A DNA stretch of 64,000 nucleotides, taken from contig NZ_KI912469.1 of assembly GCF_000518665.1 (NCBI RefSeq), positions 271,051-335,050 on the forward strand. Reading direction: 5' to 3'. Position numbers and translations under genes: made by a program. The notes below the pieces were generated by a model. It saw only the letters and a list, made by a program, of their open reading frames with translations, made no database searches and was not told where the DNA came from. This document shows, in pieces, positions 9,399 to 19,602 of this stretch (its first letter is position 1; each line of letters begins with the position of its first letter). Source of the stretch: Microvirga flocculans ATCC BAA-817 (GTDB lineage: Bacteria; Pseudomonadota; Alphaproteobacteria; Rhizobiales; Beijerinckiaceae).

Positions 9399-9797
9399 TC
9401 AGTCTGGGCAGACCCGCCTCCTGACGATGATGAGAAAATCGCGGTTCTCATCGGACAGGCTTCGCGTGGTGAAGTAGCACTCTCCCTCGGAGCCGCGCCT
9501 CTCCCGGATCAGGTCGGCAAGCGCCTCGCGCCGGTCGCGTCGCTCTCGCAGCATGTCCATGATTTCCGCTCGTCTGTCGCGCCGCTCCCGGAGCATGTCC
9601 ATGATCTCCGAGCGCCGGTCCCGGCGCTCCTGCAGCAGGTCCATGAGACGTTCGCGCCTGTCCTGGTGCCAGTTCCCCTCATGATCGGCATCGTCGGCCC
9701 AGTCCTGGGCGAAGGCCGGTGCCGTTGTCATGCCGAGCAGGGGAGCCGAAACCGCGAAGGCAAGCGCCGCGGCGGTGACGAAAGTCGACCGTTTCAT
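9399..9797 (-). CDS. secreted Arg-rich 14-residue-repeat protein
   Basis: A 132-residue exported protein of unknown function. After a signal peptide ending near APAFA comes a run of imperfect 14-residue units: MDLLQERRDRRSEI, MDMLRERRDRRAEI, MDMLRERRDRREAL and a partial fourth, ADLIRERR. The pattern suggests a long amphipathic, highly basic helix or coiled coil. The tail contains two cysteines (GECYFTTRSL and RRRVCPD). The ATG at 9797 is preferred over 9803 because GGAGG is correctly placed for it. It sits upstream of the other small secreted-protein gene on the same strand. Confidence 0.65.
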   Translation of the reverse strand: MKRSTFVTAAALAFAVSAPLLGMTTAPAFAQDWADDADHEGNWHQDRRERLMDLLQERRDRRSEIMDMLRERRDRRAEIMDMLRERRDRREALADLIRERRGSEGECYFTTRSLSDENRDFLIIVRRRVCPD

Positions 9798-10039
9798 GAG
9801 CATCCTCCATCAATAGCTAAGTGCTAAAAAGCGCCGCCCCCATGGATGGAAATGATGATTATGCCTCTGCGGTACGCCTCGGTGACGGTGTTGACTGAAC
9901 AGGGCGCAGCAGGCCGCTCGATGGTGAGCCTCGAAGGCTACCGCTACAAGTCACCCAGAAGGATAGAGCAATGTCGGACGAGGTAGCGGCAGCTGGTCGC
10001 GACGGCACAGCGACCGCGACCCCGGTGAACGCGTGCCCG

Positions 10040-11899
10040 CTACTCCGCCTTGGCCGTGATGTCCAATTTCTGGACGATGGCGGCCGGCTCCGGAACCATC
10101 ACGAAATCGAGCAGGCTCATGCCGGAGGAATCCTTGGATCGTGCATTGACCGTCAGCCTGCCGGGCTTCGCGATGAAGCGCCCGATGGCCTGGCTCAGGG
10201 TTTGAGCCTGTTCGGAATTCCCGATCATCGCAGGCACGACGAAGGCCGTGGCAGTCGCATAGGTTCGGCGCAAAGCCTCGGGCGTGGATTTCTGTTCCTT
10301 CGCGGCCTTGGCCATGTAACGCTCGAACAGCCCCTTGTTGTCGACGACGAGATCGAGGGACTTCGCCCTGCCTGCCATCAAGGCCACGCTGGCGATAGCG
10401 GTGTCAGTGTCGAAGACATCCTTGCCGACATTGCCGATCAGGCCGCTGAGGACGATGGAGCCCATGTCCTCTCCCTGGAACGATACCTCGTGGAGCACGA
10501 TCTCGTTCGTCGTCTCGTTCCAGGCGGCAGCGGCCAGGACCGAGATATCGATGTTCTTGTAGCCGAGAGCCACAAGCTCTCTGATGCTGTCGTCCTTGCT
10601 GTTTGAAGGCAGCGCCATCGTGAAGTTCTGCAATCCGATGCGGATATTCGTCGGAACGGCGTTCACGGCCTTGTCCGCCGTGAGCTCGAAGCCTTTTAGC
10701 GCAGCCTGGACCCTGGCCTTCCTGCCATCGCTGTCGGTGACGCCGTCGAACGAGAAACCTGACAGGCGCAAGGTCCCGAGGGTCGGCACGAGGCTGCGTG
10801 CCGTCGCCTCGTCCAGATCGTCGAGAGACTTGACCTGAAGGGTCCTCAGACCGTCGAGCGTCTGGCGGAACGAGAAGCCGGTGACGCTCATGGAATCGAG
10901 CTTGATTCTATTCTTGTCGTCGGAGAACTCGAAGCCTTCCCAACGCACATCCGCGGGCTGGGTCTGCGTGCCGCCCGTATAGGCGATCCGGGCGATCCGC
11001 GCTTGCCCCGATGCCCCCTTGCCCGTGGGCGTCACCTCGATGCCCGTGGCTTCCAGAAAGCCGATCTGGAACGCATCCATCATATCGGCAATCGCCGGCA
11101 GCAGGCGAGCCTGGTCCTCGGAGGAAAGATCCTGGCGCTCGGCCATTTCGTTGAAGAGAGCTTCGGTGCCGTTCCAGGAATCCTTCGTCTGGCGGCCCGA
11201 GACGTCCCTGCCGCCAAGGGAGGCCACCTTGACGACGATGCCGGATGTCGAGTCCGTGAGTTCGAGATTTTCGACCGAGAAACCTCCATAGATCTTCATC
11301 AGCGGAGCGGATGCTCCCTCGGCCTTTGTCTCATAGAGCCGCGCAAGTGCCGGCAGGTCCAACGCCTCGATGCTCGTGCGGCCGGAGCTGACGAGCACGT
11401 TGTTCTCGCCGGTGTTCGATTGAGCCGCCGATGTCTCGACGATGACAGAAGCGATGCGGCCCTCGACGATGTCCTTCAGAACCGTGTTGCGGTAGGTGCT
11501 CGTCTGTGTCCCTTTGCCGAAGCTCTGCCTGACCTGAAGATCGGGAATCGAGATCTGCCTTGCGGTGATGCGTTTCAGGCGGCTTTCCAGCGGCTCCGTC
11601 GAACCGGGGGCGAACAGCGCCTCGATTTCCGCACGCGAGGAGCGGATCCCGGTCAGCTCGATGCGCTTCGCCTCATAGGTCTTCGTGCCGAGGGTCACGC
11701 GCACATTGTCGAGGCTGACGCTCTCGGCGGATTGGGCGAAGGCTGCGTTCCAGAGCGAAACCCTGACCGCCCCGACGGCGATGCGCCCTCCGCCGCTCTC
11801 GCTTGCGATGTCGCGCAGCACGGCGGGCTCGAACGACATGACCGTCGATCCTGCGAGCAGGGCGAACGCGCATATGCCGGTGCGGTAACGAAGTCCCAT
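10040..11899 (-). CDS. large exported protein of unknown function
   Basis: About 619 residues from ATG 11899; an in-frame start at 11962 would add a non-signal-like extension. The N-terminus GLRYRTGICAFALLAGSTVM looks like a signal peptide or anchor. The body is beta-rich, with recurring phrases of the type VENLELTDSTSG, IKLDSMSVTGFSF and LGTLRLSGFSFDGVT. These recall bacterial proteins with repeated membrane-associated beta modules, but no family can be named with confidence. It is followed on the other strand by no gene for about 240 bp, and its promoter would lie in the short gap before erpA. Confidence 0.6.
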   Translation of the reverse strand: MGLRYRTGICAFALLAGSTVMSFEPAVLRDIASESGGGRIAVGAVRVSLWNAAFAQSAESVSLDNVRVTLGTKTYEAKRIELTGIRSSRAEIEALFAPGSTEPLESRLKRITARQISIPDLQVRQSFGKGTQTSTYRNTVLKDIVEGRIASVIVETSAAQSNTGENNVLVSSGRTSIEALDLPALARLYETKAEGASAPLMKIYGGFSVENLELTDSTSGIVVKVASLGGRDVSGRQTKDSWNGTEALFNEMAERQDLSSEDQARLLPAIADMMDAFQIGFLEATGIEVTPTGKGASGQARIARIAYTGGTQTQPADVRWEGFEFSDDKNRIKLDSMSVTGFSFRQTLDGLRTLQVKSLDDLDEATARSLVPTLGTLRLSGFSFDGVTDSDGRKARVQAALKGFELTADKAVNAVPTNIRIGLQNFTMALPSNSKDDSIRELVALGYKNIDISVLAAAAWNETTNEIVLHEVSFQGEDMGSIVLSGLIGNVGKDVFDTDTAIASVALMAGRAKSLDLVVDNKGLFERYMAKAAKEQKSTPEALRRTYATATAFVVPAMIGNSEQAQTLSQAIGRFIAKPGRLTVNARSKDSSGMSLLDFVMVPEPAAIVQKLDITAKAE

Positions 11900-11982
11900 A
11901 TCTGTCCCCAAGCCAGTCGCGCCCGTTCCCTCATCCGGGTCCGGTCGGCGCTCAGGGGACAATAGGGGGTCGGAGCAGGCTT

Positions 11983-12309
11983 TTACAACGAGAACGAGGT
12001 GCCGCAGCCACAGGAAGCCGTGGCGTGGGGGTTCTCGATCTTGAAGGACTGGCCGATGAGGTCGTCCACGAAGTCGATGACCGAGCCGTCCATGTACTGG
12101 ATGGAGACCTCGTCCACCACCACGACGGCGCCGTCCTTCTCGATCACGAGATCATCGGCCTGCCGGGTCCGGTCCACGTCGAAGGCGTATTGAAAGCCCG
12201 AGCAGCCGCCTCCGTTGACGCTGATTCTCAAATGGGAGCCTGCGGCCTCGGTGGCCATGATCTCGTTGATGCGGCGGGCGGCGCGGTCTGTCAGGGTAAT
12301 TCCGGTCAT
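11983..12309 (-). CDS. erpA: iron-sulfur cluster insertion protein ErpA
   Basis: A 108-residue A-type carrier of the HesB/IscA family that delivers [4Fe-4S] or [2Fe-2S] clusters to target enzymes. All three cluster-ligand cysteines are present: GGGCSGFQY and the C-terminal CGCGTSFS. The location divergent from dgt is the usual alphaproteobacterial arrangement for erpA, which favours ErpA over IscA. The 88-bp divergent gap should hold both promoters. Confidence 0.92.
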   Translation of the reverse strand: MTGITLTDRAARRINEIMATEAAGSHLRISVNGGGCSGFQYAFDVDRTRQADDLVIEKDGAVVVVDEVSIQYMDGSVIDFVDDLIGQSFKIENPHATASCGCGTSFSL

Positions 12310-12397
12310 GGGCAGTTCCAGTCCTCATGAGGACGTAATTCTTGCACAAGATGTTAAGAGCAAGGTAAGTGCGCGCTGACAAGGCTTCAACCCGGGG

Positions 12398-13612
12398 ATG
12401 ATTGTGCGGCCCTTTGGCGAACGATGGCGAGCCCCTTACGCCTGCGACCCCCGCGGGAGCCGCGGCCGGCTTTTCCCCGAGGCGGTCTCCCCGACCCGCA
12501 GCGAGTTCCAGCGCGACCGGGACCGGATCATCCATTCCTCGGCCTTCCGGCGACTCAAGCACAAGACCCAGGTCTTCGTCTATCATGAGGGCGACCATTT
12601 CAGGACCCGGCTGACCCACACCATCGAGGTGAGCCAGATCGCCCGGGCGCTCGCCCGCTCCCTGGGCCTCGACGAGGACCTGGCCGAAGCCCTGGCGCTC
12701 TCCCACGACCTCGGCCATACGCCCTTCGGCCATACGGGCGAGGATACGCTGGACGAGTGCATGGCGGGCTTCGGCGGCTTCGACCACAATGCCCAAGCCC
12801 TGCGCGTCGTGACCCGGCTGGAGCGCCGCTATGCGGAATATGACGGGGTGAACCTGACCTGGGAGACCCTGGAGGGCCTGGTCAAACATAACGGCCCGCT
12901 CCTCGACGCCGAGGGCAGGCCGACCCTGCGCTATGCCGCCCCGGGCGTCCCGCTGGCGATTCTCGAATACAACGCCCAGCAGGATCTGGAGCTGTCCACC
13001 CATGCCGGCGGCGAGGCGCAGGCGGCGGCCATCGCCGACGATATCGCCTACGATGCCCACGACATCGACGATGGCCTGCGAGCCGGGCTGTTCAGGATCG
13101 AGGATCTGCGCGAGGTGCCGTTCCTCAACGAGCTCCTGACCGAGATCGATACCCGTTACCCGGCGCTCGACCTGTCCCGGCGGATCCATGAGCTGACCCG
13201 GCGCGTGATCACCCGCTTCGTGGAGGACGTGGTGGCGGAGGGGGATCGCAGGCTCGCGGCGCTGTCTCCCGGCAAGGCCGAGGACATCCGGCAGGCGGGC
13301 GATACGGTCGTCTGCTTCTCCAAGGCCATGAAGGAGGCCGATGCCTCGATCAAGCGCTTCCTTTACGCGCGCATGTACCGCCACCCGGATGTGATGCGGG
13401 TCCGGGCCCAGGCCGATGCGGTGCTGCGCGACCTGTTCCGGCGCTTCAAGGCCGAACCGGAGCTGATGCCGGAGGAATGGCAGGCCGATCTGCCCAGGGA
13501 CGACGAGCCGCGCCTCGCTCGCCGAGTGGCGGATTACATCGCAGGCATGACGGACCGATATGCGATCCTCGAGCACCGACGCCTGTTTGACGTGACGCCG
13601 GACCTGCGTTAG
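12398..13612 (+). CDS. dgt: deoxyguanosinetriphosphate triphosphohydrolase-like HD protein
   Basis: A 404-residue dNTPase of the Dgt type that hydrolyses dGTP (or other dNTPs) to the deoxynucleoside and tripolyphosphate. It has the HD-domain metal ligands: [15 protein letters not shown] near the N-terminus and [17 protein letters not shown]. The start [15 protein letters not shown] and the closing domain are typical of type-2 alphaproteobacterial Dgt. It lies upstream of argS in the common erpA/dgt-argS-SPOR arrangement, with 48 bp to argS. Confidence 0.92.
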   Translation: MIVRPFGERWRAPYACDPRGSRGRLFPEAVSPTRSEFQRDRDRIIHSSAFRRLKHKTQVFVYHEGDHFRTRLTHTIEVSQIARALARSLGLDEDLAEALALSHDLGHTPFGHTGEDTLDECMAGFGGFDHNAQALRVVTRLERRYAEYDGVNLTWETLEGLVKHNGPLLDAEGRPTLRYAAPGVPLAILEYNAQQDLELSTHAGGEAQAAAIADDIAYDAHDIDDGLRAGLFRIEDLREVPFLNELLTEIDTRYPALDLSRRIHELTRRVITRFVEDVVAEGDRRLAALSPGKAEDIRQAGDTVVCFSKAMKEADASIKRFLYARMYRHPDVMRVRAQADAVLRDLFRRFKAEPELMPEEWQADLPRDDEPRLARRVADYIAGMTDRYAILEHRRLFDVTPDLR

Positions 13613-13660
13613 GCGCAGCTTCAAGAAACCCGGGGCCTGGCCCCATCGAGACAAAGTACC

Positions 13661-15421
13661 ATGAACATTTTCGGGCTGTTTGAAAAACGGGTAGCGGATG
13701 CGCTCGGCCGGCTGGCCGAGGCGGGTAAGATCCCTGCGGGGCTGGATGTCAGCCGTGTCGTGGTCGAGCCGCCGCGCGACCCCTCCCATGGCGATCTCGC
13801 CACGAACGCCGCCATGGTGCTTTCCAAGGAGGCGCGCATGAATCCGCGCGCCCTGGCCGAGCTTCTCGTCGCCGACCTTCAGGACGACCCGCGCGTCACC
13901 AAGGTCGAGATCGCCGGTCCCGGCTTCATCAACATCCGCCTCGCGCCTCAAGTGCTGCACGAGGTTCTGCGCGCGGCGGTCGTCGATGCCGCCGGTTTCG
14001 GCCGCAGCGGGCAGGGGGAGGGCGCTCCCGTGAACGTGGAATACGTGTCGGCCAACCCGACCGGACCGATGCATGTTGGCCATTGCCGCGGCGCGGTCTT
14101 CGGCGACGCGCTCGCCGGGCTGCTCGATTTCGCCGGCTACAAGGTCACCCGCGAATACTACATCAACGATGCCGGGGCGCAGGTCGATGTGCTCGCCCGG
14201 TCGGCCTATCTCCGCTACAAGGAGGCCCTGGGCCACGACATCGGGACCATTCCTGAAGGTCTTTATCCGGGCGATTACCTGAAGCCCGTCGGCGAGCGCC
14301 TTGCCGGGGAATACGGCCGGACGCTTCTCGACAAGCCCGAGGCCGAATGGCTTCCCCTCGTTCGCGAGGCCTCGATCGACGCCATGATGGACATGATCCG
14401 CGACGACCTCGCGGCGCTCAACATCCACCATGACGTGTTCTTCTCCGAGCGCAGCCTGCAGACCGGTCCGGTGGATCAGGTGAAGGAGCTCATTACTGAG
14501 CTTCGCGGCCGCGATCTGGTCTATATGGGCCGCCTGCCGCCGCCCAAGGGGCAGAAGGACGAGGACTGGGAGGATCGCGAGCAACTGCTGTTCCGCGCCA
14601 CCGCCTTCGGCGACGAGGTGGATCGCCCGCTGCTCAAGTCTGACGGCTCCTACACCTACTTTGCCTCGGATATCGCCTATCACCGCTCCAAGTTCGAGCG
14701 CGGCTTCGCCTCCATGATCGATGTGTGGGGCGCGGACCACGGCGGCTATGTGAAGCGCATGCAGGCCGCCGTGAAGGCTGTCTCCGACGACCGGGCCGAT
14801 CTCGACGTGAAGCTCTGCCAGCTCGTGAAGCTCCTCCGGGGCGGCGAGCCGGTGAAGATGTCGAAGCGCTCGGGCGACTTCGTGACGCTTCGCGAGGTCG
14901 TCGACGAGGTGGGCCGGGATGCCGCCCGCTTCATGATGATCTTCCGCAAGAACGACGCGACCCTGGACTTCGACCTCGCCAAGGTCGTCGAGCAGTCCAA
15001 GGACAATCCGGTTTTTTATGTCCAATACGCCCATGCCCGCTGCGCCTCCGTGTTCCGGCAGGCGGCCGAGGCGTTCCCGGGGGGCGATTTCTCGGCGGCG
15101 GAGCTCGCGAAAGCCGATCTTTCGGTGCTGAGTGACGAAGCGGAAATGGACATCATCCATCGCATCGCTCAATTTCCGAGGATGATCGAGGCCGCGGCGG
15201 AAGCTCACGAGCCTCACCGGGTCGCGTTTTACCTGTATGATCTGGCGAGCGCGTTCCATAGCTTATGGAACAAGGGCAAAGACTTGCCGCAATTACGCTT
15301 TGTTAATCTAACTGATAAAGATTCAACACAAGCGAGGCTCGCTCTCGTGCATGCCCTGAAGGGTGTGCTCGCATCTGGTCTCGCAATCCTGGGCGTTACG
15401 GCACCTGACGAAATGCGATAG
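13661..15421 (+). CDS. argS: arginine--tRNA ligase
   Basis: A 586-residue class I synthetase attaching arginine to tRNA-Arg. The HIGH-type signature is [14 protein letters not shown], and the KMSKS-type loop is [12 protein letters not shown]. An N-terminal ArgRS additional domain ([20 protein letters not shown]) and a C-terminal DALR anticodon-binding domain (HDLAS-like [11 protein letters not shown]) are present. Length is normal. The gene is followed by a gap of about 100 bp and the SPOR-protein gene. Confidence 0.96.
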   Translation: MNIFGLFEKRVADALGRLAEAGKIPAGLDVSRVVVEPPRDPSHGDLATNAAMVLSKEARMNPRALAELLVADLQDDPRVTKVEIAGPGFINIRLAPQVLHEVLRAAVVDAAGFGRSGQGEGAPVNVEYVSANPTGPMHVGHCRGAVFGDALAGLLDFAGYKVTREYYINDAGAQVDVLARSAYLRYKEALGHDIGTIPEGLYPGDYLKPVGERLAGEYGRTLLDKPEAEWLPLVREASIDAMMDMIRDDLAALNIHHDVFFSERSLQTGPVDQVKELITELRGRDLVYMGRLPPPKGQKDEDWEDREQLLFRATAFGDEVDRPLLKSDGSYTYFASDIAYHRSKFERGFASMIDVWGADHGGYVKRMQAAVKAVSDDRADLDVKLCQLVKLLRGGEPVKMSKRSGDFVTLREVVDEVGRDAARFMMIFRKNDATLDFDLAKVVEQSKDNPVFYVQYAHARCASVFRQAAEAFPGGDFSAAELAKADLSVLSDEAEMDIIHRIAQFPRMIEAAAEAHEPHRVAFYLYDLASAFHSLWNKGKDLPQLRFVNLTDKDSTQARLALVHALKGVLASGLAILGVTAPDEMR

Positions 15422-15527
15422 TATTCTTTAAGGCGGATCAGCCGCTTAGGAGCTTACGCGCCAGGTCCTGTCACGTCGTGCCGGCGGAGCAACAGGTGCT
15501 CTTGTCGCGTAACTGGAGAACCGGCGC

Positions 15528-16952
15528 ATGAGCGAATCAGTGAAGCCCCGTTTTGCCGTCGATCTCGGGGAGATCGAACGGCAGCTCGCCCAGGCGGGTA
15601 CCCCGCAGGCCCAGCAGGCCTCGGCCTCCCGGAGCGATCCGCTGGCCGAATTGGCCCGGATTGTGGGGCAGGACGATCCTTTCCAGTCGATCCTGGCGAG
15701 TGACGGATCGGGCCGTCAGCACGCTCAAGGGTCGTCGATCGACGATCTTTTTGCCGTCCGCGACAATGTGACGCCGATGGCCCGCGAGGTCCCTTCGCGC
15801 GCGCCTCAGGCCAGCCACGCCGCGCCGGCTTACGATCATAGCGCCTATGCGCCGAGCCATGCTCGCAGCCCCGAGCCGGATTATGGCCATCAGCCCTCCC
15901 ACCAGGATGGGGGCGCTTACGGCAGCGAGGCCTACGCGCAGGATTACTATGCCGATCAGGCGTCTCAGTATGCCGACCAGGGCTACGGCCAGCCCGAACC
16001 CCTGGATTACCCGCCCGTCGAAAAGAGCCGTTCCCGCAAAGGGCCTATCGTGATCGCGGCGGTCGTCGGCGCCCTGGCGATAGGAGGCGGTGCTGCCTAT
16101 CTGGCCTCGGGCTCCTCGGCGATCACCGGAGGCGAGCCTCCGCTGATCAAGGCGAACAACGAGCCCATCAAGGTTCAGCCCCAGAATCCGGGCGGGGTCG
16201 AGATTCCGAACCAGAACAAGCAGATCTACGAGCGCGCCAACCAGAATACCGCCACCAAGGTGGTGAACCGCGAGGAGCAGCCGGTCGACGTGCAGCAGGC
16301 CGTGCGCATGAACGGCAACGCCGTGGCCGATGCCACGGGCGGCACGGTTCCCGGCGGAGCGGTCAAGCACCAGCAGACCGCCAGCCTGAACCTCGGCGAG
16401 CCGAAGAAGGTCCGCACCGTCACGATCCGTCCCGACGGCACCGTCGCCGGGGAGGCTCCGTCTTCCCAGCCTGCGGCTCCGGCAGCCATGACCCTGCCGC
16501 CTCAGGCGCAGTCCGCCCCGGCTCCCGCGCAGGCTGCGCCCAGCCCGGCCCAGCCCAGGCCTGCGGCGAGCACTCCCGTCGCAGCGCCGGCCACGCCCGC
16601 CGCGGCACCGGCACCCAAGCCGGTTGCAGCCACACCTGCGAGCACCCCCGCGCCGCAGCAGGTGGCTTCGGCTCAGCCCGTCGCACCGGTCGCGGCGGAT
16701 ACGACCTCGGGCGGCGGCTTCTCCGTTCAGCTGGGCGTCGCCAATTCCGAGGCCTCCGCTCAGTCCGTCTTCGCCTCGTTCCAGCGCAAGTATGCCGATC
16801 TTGGAAGTTTCCCCGCCATGATCCGAAAGGCCGAAGTGAACGGCAGCACTCTCTACCGGGTACGCGTCGGCCCCATGTCGAAGGAGGAGGCCTCTTCGCT
16901 CTGCTCCAAGCTGCAGGGCCAGGGCGGGCAGTGCTTCGTGGCGAAGAACTGA
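15528..16952 (+). CDS. SPOR domain-containing inner-membrane protein
   Basis: A 474-residue bitopic protein. An acidic cytoplasmic N-terminus rich in Gln, Tyr and Ala is followed by one membrane helix (IVIAAVVGALAIGGGAAYLA, about residue 175-195). Then comes a long Pro/Ala-rich periplasmic linker and a C-terminal SPOR domain of about 75 residues (GGFSVQLGVANSEASA to CSKLQGQGGQCFVAKN). SPOR domains bind denuded septal peptidoglycan, so a role in cell division or constriction is likely. Its position between argS and nagZ is conserved in related bacteria. Confidence 0.87.
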   Translation: MSESVKPRFAVDLGEIERQLAQAGTPQAQQASASRSDPLAELARIVGQDDPFQSILASDGSGRQHAQGSSIDDLFAVRDNVTPMAREVPSRAPQASHAAPAYDHSAYAPSHARSPEPDYGHQPSHQDGGAYGSEAYAQDYYADQASQYADQGYGQPEPLDYPPVEKSRSRKGPIVIAAVVGALAIGGGAAYLASGSSAITGGEPPLIKANNEPIKVQPQNPGGVEIPNQNKQIYERANQNTATKVVNREEQPVDVQQAVRMNGNAVADATGGTVPGGAVKHQQTASLNLGEPKKVRTVTIRPDGTVAGEAPSSQPAAPAAMTLPPQAQSAPAPAQAAPSPAQPRPAASTPVAAPATPAAAPAPKPVAATPASTPAPQQVASAQPVAPVAADTTSGGGFSVQLGVANSEASAQSVFASFQRKYADLGSFPAMIRKAEVNGSTLYRVRVGPMSKEEASSLCSKLQGQGGQCFVAKN

Positions 16953-17010
16953 GCGGGCTCAACCCCCGAGATTTCTTGACCCTGCCGAGCAGGGGACGTA
17001 AGGCGCGGGT

Positions 17011-18030
17011 ATGACAATCCGCGCCTTCATTGCTGGATGCTCCGGCTTCGAACTCACCCCCGACGAGATCGCTTTCTTTAAGGAAGCGCAGCCCTGGGGC
17101 TTCATCCTGTTCCGCCGCAACGTGGATAGCCCCGAGCAGGTGAGGGCGCTTTGCGCCGCCCTGCGCGAGACCGTCGGGCGCGCCGATGCCCCGATCCTCG
17201 TCGATCAGGAAGGGGGGCGCGTTCAGCGCCTGGGCCCGCCCCACTGGCCGAAATATCCCTCCGGCAGCACCTATGGCCGCCTGCACGCCAACGATCCGCT
17301 CGTGCAGCGGGAGATCGCGCGACTCGGGGCGCGCCTGATCGCCCACGACCTGCGCGAGGCCGGGATCACGGTGGATTGCCTGCCCGTCCTCGACGTGCCC
17401 TCGCCGGGCGCGCACGACGTGATCGGCGACCGGGCCTACGGCAAGACGCCTGCCCAGGTGGCGATCCTCGGGCGGGCCGCCGCCGAGGGCCTCCTCGCGG
17501 GCGGCGTCCTGCCGGTGATCAAGCATATGCCGGGCCATGGCCGGGCGGGCGCCGACAGCCATCTGGCGCTCCCCATCGTCGAGGCTTCCCGCGAGGATCT
17601 GGAGAGGCACGATTTCGCCCCCTTCCGCATGCTGACCGACATGCCCCTCGCGATGACTGCGCACGTGGTCTACACGGCCCTCGATCCGGAAAACCCCGCG
17701 ACAACCTCTCGCATCGTCATGCAGGAGATCATCCGGGGGCATATCGGCTATGACGGACTGGTGATGACCGACGACCTGTCCATGCACGCCCTTTCCGGCT
17801 CCTTCCGGGAGCGGGCCGAGGCCGCCTTCGCGGCCGGTTGCGACATGGCTCTCCACTGCAACGGCAGGATGGAGGAGATGAGCGCCGTGGCCGAGGCCGC
17901 GCCCGTTCTGGAGGGCGTATCCCTCCGTCGCGCTCACGCTGCGTTAGCGCGCATCGCCCACGATCCGGAGCCTTTGGATCCTGTGGATGCCAGGGCCAGA
18001 CTCGATTCTGCTCTTGCGATGATTGCCTAA
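17011..18030 (+). CDS. nagZ: beta-N-acetylhexosaminidase (NagZ type)
   Basis: A 339-residue glycoside hydrolase family 3 enzyme that removes GlcNAc from muropeptides during peptidoglycan recycling. Seen: LVDQEGGRVQRL near residue 65, the catalytic-loop signature KHMPGHGRAGADSHLALP (His/Asp dyad), and the nucleophile segment YDGLVMTDDLSMHALSG. It is cytoplasmic, with no signal peptide. It lies in a tight same-strand run with scpA downstream. Confidence 0.93.
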   Translation: MTIRAFIAGCSGFELTPDEIAFFKEAQPWGFILFRRNVDSPEQVRALCAALRETVGRADAPILVDQEGGRVQRLGPPHWPKYPSGSTYGRLHANDPLVQREIARLGARLIAHDLREAGITVDCLPVLDVPSPGAHDVIGDRAYGKTPAQVAILGRAAAEGLLAGGVLPVIKHMPGHGRAGADSHLALPIVEASREDLERHDFAPFRMLTDMPLAMTAHVVYTALDPENPATTSRIVMQEIIRGHIGYDGLVMTDDLSMHALSGSFRERAEAAFAAGCDMALHCNGRMEEMSAVAEAAPVLEGVSLRRAHAALARIAHDPEPLDPVDARARLDSALAMIA

Positions 18031-18071
18031 AGCTTATGAAGCTTTTCGCTCAGATGAGTTGAGTACGGTCC

Positions 18072-18872
18072 ATGGCAAATCCCTTACCCTTCGAGGAGGT
18101 CGAGCTGAACGAGCGGGGCGAGAGCGAACCCGCTCTGCTCGTTGACGTGGACGGCTTCGAAGGCCCTCTCGACCTGCTCCTCGAGCTGGCCCGCCGGCAG
18201 AAGGTGGACCTGCACCGCATCTCGATCCTGGCCCTGGCCGAGCAGTACATCGCCTTCATCGAGGCGGCCCGCCGCATGCGCCTGGAGCTCGCGGCCGATT
18301 ACCTCGTCATGGCGGCCTGGCTTGCCTATCTCAAGTCGCGCCTGCTGCTGCCCGAGCCGCCGAAGGGCGAGGAGCCGAGCGCCGAGGAGCTGGCCTCCGC
18401 CCTGGCCCTGCGCTTGCGTCGCCTGGAGGCGATCCGCGAGGCGGCCAAGAAAATGGGCGAGCGCGCCTGGCTGGGCCGCGACGTCTTCGCCCGCGGGGCG
18501 CCGGAGCCCGTCATCGTCAACCGCGATGCCCGCTACGAGGCGAGCCTCTACGATCTGCTCAAGGCCTATGCCCAGCAGCGGCAGATCAAGTTCAACGCCA
18601 GGGTGTCCCTGCACAAGCGGACCGTCTGGTCCCTGCTCGATGCCCGCGAGGCCCTGGAGCGTCTCGTCGGTCACCTGAACGACTGGGTGACCCTCGATAC
18701 CTATCTGATGGAATACATGGTCGAGCCCTCCATGCGCCCGACCGTTCTGGCCTCGGCCCTGTCCGCGACCCTGGAAATGGTTCGCGAGGGCAAGCTCACA
18801 GTCCGGCAGGACGAGGCCTTCGCTCCGGTCTGGGTCAAGCCCGTCGCCGACCCGGCCGAGGCAGGAGCTTGA
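18072..18872 (+). CDS. scpA: segregation and condensation protein A
   Basis: A 266-residue kleisin of the SMC-ScpAB complex that compacts and segregates chromosomes. The diagnostic N-terminal segment is VDGFEGPLDLLLELARRQKV, followed by ISILALAEQYIAFIE and YLVMAAWLAYLKSRLLLP. The C-terminal winged-helix region follows. The gene ends two bases before the scpB start, and its partner is adjacent as usual. Some relatives are annotated ScpA/B or MukF-like, but this is standard ScpA. Confidence 0.93.
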   Translation: MANPLPFEEVELNERGESEPALLVDVDGFEGPLDLLLELARRQKVDLHRISILALAEQYIAFIEAARRMRLELAADYLVMAAWLAYLKSRLLLPEPPKGEEPSAEELASALALRLRRLEAIREAAKKMGERAWLGRDVFARGAPEPVIVNRDARYEASLYDLLKAYAQQRQIKFNARVSLHKRTVWSLLDAREALERLVGHLNDWVTLDTYLMEYMVEPSMRPTVLASALSATLEMVREGKLTVRQDEAFAPVWVKPVADPAEAGA

Positions 18873-18873
18873 G

Positions 18874-19602
18874 ATGCAGGAAGAAGCAAGCGAGATGATG
18901 GAAGGCGAGGCCCACGAGGGCAGCCCGGAGGTCAGCCATGTGCCCGATCACGGCGAGGCCATGCGCATCGCCGAGGCGCTGCTGTTCGCCTCCGCCGCGC
19001 CCCTGAGCACCGAGGAGCTGGGCGGCCGCCTGCCGGAAGGCGCGGACGTGGAGAAGATCCTGCTCGACCTGACGGAGCTTTATGCGCCCCGGGGCGTCAA
19101 TCTGGTCAGGGTCGCGGGTAAATGGGCCTTCCGCACGGCGAGCGACCTGTCCTTCGTCCTGGCGCGCGACGTGGTCGAGCAGCGCAGGCTCTCCCGCGCC
19201 GCCATGGAGACGCTGGCGATCATCGCCTATCACCAGCCAGTGACCCGCGCGGAAATCGAAGAGATCCGCGGCGTCGCCACGTCCAAGGGCACGCTCGATA
19301 CCCTGCTCGAGACGGGCTGGATCCGACTGAGAGGCCGCCGGAAGGCGCCCGGCCGTCCCGTGACCTATGGAACGACGCCCGCCTTCCTGGAACATTTCGG
19401 CCTCGACGTGATCGAGGACCTGCCGGGCCTCGAGGAGCTCAAGGGCGCAGGCTTCCTGGAGGGGCGCGTTCCCTCCGACTTCTCGGTGCCGACGCCCTCC
19501 GATGCGGAAACCCTGCGCGAGGATGAGGATCCGCTCGAGGACGATCTCCTGCACCCGCTCGACATGCACCAGACCGAGGCCACCGAGGCGACCGAGGAAT
19601 GA
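18874..19602 (+). CDS. scpB: segregation and condensation protein B
   Basis: A 242-residue dimeric winged-helix protein that binds ScpA in the SMC complex. Seen: RIAEALLFASAAPLSTEELG at the N-terminal domain and METLAIIAYHQPVTRAEIEE in the second winged helix, then RGRRKAPGRPVTYGTTPAFL. GGAG seven bases before 18874 supports that ATG; MMEGEAH at 18895 is an alternative. The stop overlaps the next start (ATGA). The tail is acidic and Glu/Thr-rich. Confidence 0.93.
   Translation: MQEEASEMMEGEAHEGSPEVSHVPDHGEAMRIAEALLFASAAPLSTEELGGRLPEGADVEKILLDLTELYAPRGVNLVRVAGKWAFRTASDLSFVLARDVVEQRRLSRAAMETLAIIAYHQPVTRAEIEEIRGVATSKGTLDTLLETGWIRLRGRRKAPGRPVTYGTTPAFLEHFGLDVIEDLPGLEELKGAGFLEGRVPSDFSVPTPSDAETLREDEDPLEDDLLHPLDMHQTEATEATEE

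Noticed and set aside
12152..15259. 1035-codon open frame on the minus strand across erpA, dgt and argS
   Set aside because: It spans three well-supported genes in other frames and has no recognisable domain.
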